Source: Candidatus Geocrenenecus dongiae
GTDB taxonomy: Archaea; Thermoproteota; Nitrososphaeria_A; Caldarchaeales; Wolframiiraptoraceae
DNA length: 33,356 bases
Assembly: GCA_023267855.1 (NCBI GenBank)
Contig: JALNLN010000017.1
Location: 1-33,356, forward strand
Direction: 5' to 3'
Shown: piece by piece, positions 31,850 through 33,356 of the stretch
How positions within the stretch are numbered: the first letter of the stretch is position 1
Layout: each line of letters opens with the position of its first letter
The notes under the pieces: generated by a model
Seen by the model: the letters and a program-made list of their open reading frames with translations, nothing else
Databases searched by the model: none
What the model was told of the DNA's origin: nothing
Made by a program: the position numbers and the translations under genes

Positions 31850-32800
31850 CTATGGAATTAGTGCAGCTAATACTGCTGCCTCTGTCCATAATCTGTTTTC
31901 TGCTTGATCATATACGACGGACCATTTCCCTTCAATTACTTCTGTTGTCATTTCGTTTCCCCTGTAGGCTGGTAGGCAATGCATGAATATTGCGTCCTCC
32001 TTAGCTAGATTCATGATCTCGACCGTTACAGTAAATGGTTTGAAATCTATCTTCCTTTTCTCTTTCTCCATCTCAGGCTTACCCATGCTCCACCAAGTAT
32101 TAGCATATACTATGTCTGCTCCCTTCACGGCTTCTCTAATATCGTGAACAATCTCCAGCCTCGTACCGTTTCTTGAAGCTTTATCTTGACCAAACTTCCA
32201 TATTTCGGGTATAGGCTCATACCCTTTCGGAACAGCTATTATCAAATCTATACCGAATACAGGTGCTACGGTAATAAGTGAGTGACATACATTCCATACA
32301 TCTCCAGTGTAGACCATTCTTAATCCATCTAGTCTACCCTTCTTCTCTCTTATAGTGAGTAAATCGGCCATAGCTTGGCATGGATGCTCCTCATCTGTTA
32401 AAGCATTGATTACAGGATTCTTCATGTACCTAGCATATTCTTCAACCTCAGCCTGCTCAAAAGTTCTGATGACCAAACCATCATAATATCTATCTAGAAC
32501 GTTTGCTGTATCTATGATGGGCTCGCCTCTAGCAAGTTGTAGTTCGTCAGGTCTCATATATACTGAAAATGCTCCAAGCCTACTAGCTGCAACCTGGAAA
32601 GAGTTTCTAGTTCTAGTCGAGGGTTTCTTGAAGAGTAAGGCAATATTCCTACCTTCCAAAACTTCTCTAAGAGTTTTCCTCATACCTCCATAAAACATTG
32701 ACTTAAAATGAGAAGATAAATTCAGTAGAAACTCGAGATCCTCCCTCGTAAAATCTCTAGTAGTAATGAAGTCTCTACCCTTAAGATGGGAGAGAGTCAA
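31850..32800 (-). CDS. Ornithine carbamoyltransferase-like enzyme with altered amino-substrate residues
   Basis: 316 residues with the transcarbamylase plan. The carbamoyl-phosphate loop is KKPSTRTRNSFQVAASRLG (61-65 STRTR), followed by LQLARGEPIIDTANVLDRY, NALTDEEHPCQAMADLLTI (HPxQ at 139-142), YTGDVWNVCHSL, NTWWSMGKPEM and IFMHCLPAYRGNEM (HCLP loop), ending DQAENRLWTEAAVL. In typical ArgF the second-domain motif is T-D-x-W-x-S-M-G, with Asp contacting the ornithine alpha-amino group; here it is A-N-T-W-W-S-M-G. S-F-E-V also becomes S-F-Q-V. It may be an active OTC, a catabolic form, or act on a different amine. The start is TTG at 32800, 9 nt after the predicted transcription start. It is followed by the HemL-like gene and preceded by a deiminase-type gene. 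Confidence 0.85.
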   Translation of the reverse strand: MTLSHLKGRDFITTRDFTREDLEFLLNLSSHFKSMFYGGMRKTLREVLEGRNIALLFKKPSTRTRNSFQVAASRLGAFSVYMRPDELQLARGEPIIDTANVLDRYYDGLVIRTFEQAEVEEYARYMKNPVINALTDEEHPCQAMADLLTIREKKGRLDGLRMVYTGDVWNVCHSLITVAPVFGIDLIIAVPKGYEPIPEIWKFGQDKASRNGTRLEIVHDIREAVKGADIVYANTWWSMGKPEMEKEKRKIDFKPFTVTVEIMNLAKEDAIFMHCLPAYRGNEMTTEVIEGKWSVVYDQAENRLWTEAAVLAALIP

Positions 32801-32830
32801 GATTACTCACATAAGTTTCTAATATTTTAC

Positions 32831-32840
32831 TTTATATAAG
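32831..32840 (-). promoter_or_regulatory. TATA box for the OTC-like gene
   Basis: CTTATATAAA on the minus strand, about 35 nt upstream of the TTG at 32800. It implies a leader of ~9 nt. Confidence 0.55.
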
Positions 32841-33148
32841 CTTTTAACTTTTAACATTCCCCTACCTGTCAACAGAAGAAGTATTACATAGTTTAACTTG
32901 CATTGCTCAAAGTCTAATTGAAGCGAAGATGATAAAAGGGAGGGGGCCTGTAAAGTATGAAAATCTTTAGTGTAACGATAGATGAGAAGCTAGTAAGCTG
33001 GAAAAAGTGACGAAAAATACAGAGATATGAAACATGCTTACGAGAAATTATTTGAAGGTGAGTGAAGTACCTCTGCGAATTGCTCGACAAAGAAAGAAGA
33101 ATGCTAAAGATATCTATGGACAGCGATCTAAAATTACTCTAAGAGGTC
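32841..33148. other. Intergenic region with a possible antitoxin-like remnant
   Basis: About 308 nt without an intact gene. At 32957-33010 on the plus strand an ATG with GGGAGGGGG 10 nt upstream opens MKIFSVTIDEKLVSWKK and stops. The first half (SVTIDEKLV) resembles the ribbon of an RHH antitoxin, and a following frame reads YRDMKHAYEKLFEGE before a stop. This may be a decayed toxin-antitoxin gene. The evidence is short and weak. Confidence 0.3.
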
Positions 33149-33356
33149 TTAACCCGAAGATAATAAACGTGGAATATCTCTCGTAGCACATCTCGGTCCA
33201 CCCCCACCTGCCTCGATATGTGAGATATTAACTTCGATTAAATCTATTTTCAATTCTTTCTCAAGATATCTATTCACTTCTCTATTAAATGAGTCGACTA
33301 CAAGTTTTCCATTACCTAAATTAAGTGCGTTTATCATTGTTATCGGGCTTCCAAGT
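33149..33356 (-). CDS. C-terminus of an arginine-deiminase/amidinotransferase superfamily enzyme (partial, runs off right edge)
   Basis: The frame is open through the right edge (the upstream residues read LGSPIT before the first visible Met), so only the last ~68 residues are seen. They contain PITMINALNLGNGKLVVDSFN and then ISHIEAGGGGPRCATRDIP. The glycine run followed by a cysteine close to the C-terminus is the catalytic nucleophile motif of guanidino-group hydrolases and transferases (arginine deiminase, DDAH and amidinotransferases). Next to an OTC-like gene on the same strand, an arginine-deiminase role (arginine to citrulline) is the simplest reading. Agmatine or another guanidine substrate cannot be excluded without the N-terminal part. 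Confidence 0.7.
   Translation of the reverse strand, partial: LGSPITMINALNLGNGKLVVDSFNREVNRYLEKELKIDLIEVNISHIEAGGGGPRCATRDIPRLLSSG

Noticed and set aside
31850-32800. Calling the transcarbamylase argF outright
   Set aside because: Substrate-side residues deviate and no arginine-biosynthesis gene is beside it, so only a family-level name is supported.

Overview
The window looks like part of a thermophilic archaeal chromosome, most likely Thermoproteota in the broad sense (a Bathyarchaeia-, Caldarchaeales- or Korarchaeia-like lineage; I cannot place it more exactly). The evidence is: low GC; arginine codons dominated by AGA/AGG; TATA boxes about 25 nt upstream of start codons with leaderless or very short leaders; strong GGAGGTG-type ribosome sites inside operons; a tungsten-type aldehyde:ferredoxin oxidoreductase; Opp/Dpp binding proteins with a Thr-rich stalk and C-terminal membrane anchor; and several VapBC and HEPN/MNT toxin-antitoxin loci. 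I found no rRNA, tRNA, CRISPR array or insertion sequence.

Layout. (1) 1-1162: the tail of a VapB/VapC-like fused reading frame and a small membrane protein. (2) 1354-11919: a nutrient-uptake island. Eight minus-strand genes run from an Opp/Dpp-type binding protein (11919) through DUF1177, an Asp/Glu/hydantoin-racemase-like protein, a DUF917 (S-methyl-thiohydantoin desulfurase-like) protein, two ATPases and two permeases (3231). An AroM-family gene and an M29-aminopeptidase-like gene lie at the far end. The set suggests import and breakdown of a peptide-like or cyclic amide (hydantoin-like) amino-acid derivative. (3) 12275-13777: a PLP-dependent decarboxylase/sphingosine-phosphate-lyase-like enzyme with a helical C-terminal extension. 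(4) 14150-18718: an arrestin-fold zinc-ribbon protein facing a five-gene minus-strand operon of two zinc-ribbon membrane proteins, a small membrane protein, a helical protein and an SPFH protein with three zinc ribbons. It resembles the Bacillus ydjFGHI (PspA/flotillin-like) membrane-stress module and is the most interesting system here.

(5) 19036-21261: a secreted small domain protein, an antitoxin-like remnant, a HEPN/MNT pair and a VapBC pair with a clear palindromic operator. (6) 21395-27856: an ABC transporter of the spermidine/putrescine type (binding protein, PotB, PotC, PotA) continuing into two saccharopine-dehydrogenase-like paralogues, which hints at uptake and oxidation or reduction of an opine- or polyamine-like compound. 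(7) 28435-33356: aldehyde:ferredoxin oxidoreductase, a glutamate-1-semialdehyde-aminomutase-like class III aminotransferase, an ornithine-carbamoyltransferase-like enzyme with altered substrate-site residues, and the C-terminus of an arginine-deiminase/amidinotransferase-type enzyme. The last two together suggest arginine or guanidino-compound catabolism.

Overall this is a stretch of amino-acid, peptide and polyamine scavenging genes, typical of a heterotrophic anaerobe, interrupted by one membrane-maintenance module and a small toxin-antitoxin patch. Function calls rest on motif recognition by eye; no database search was run.
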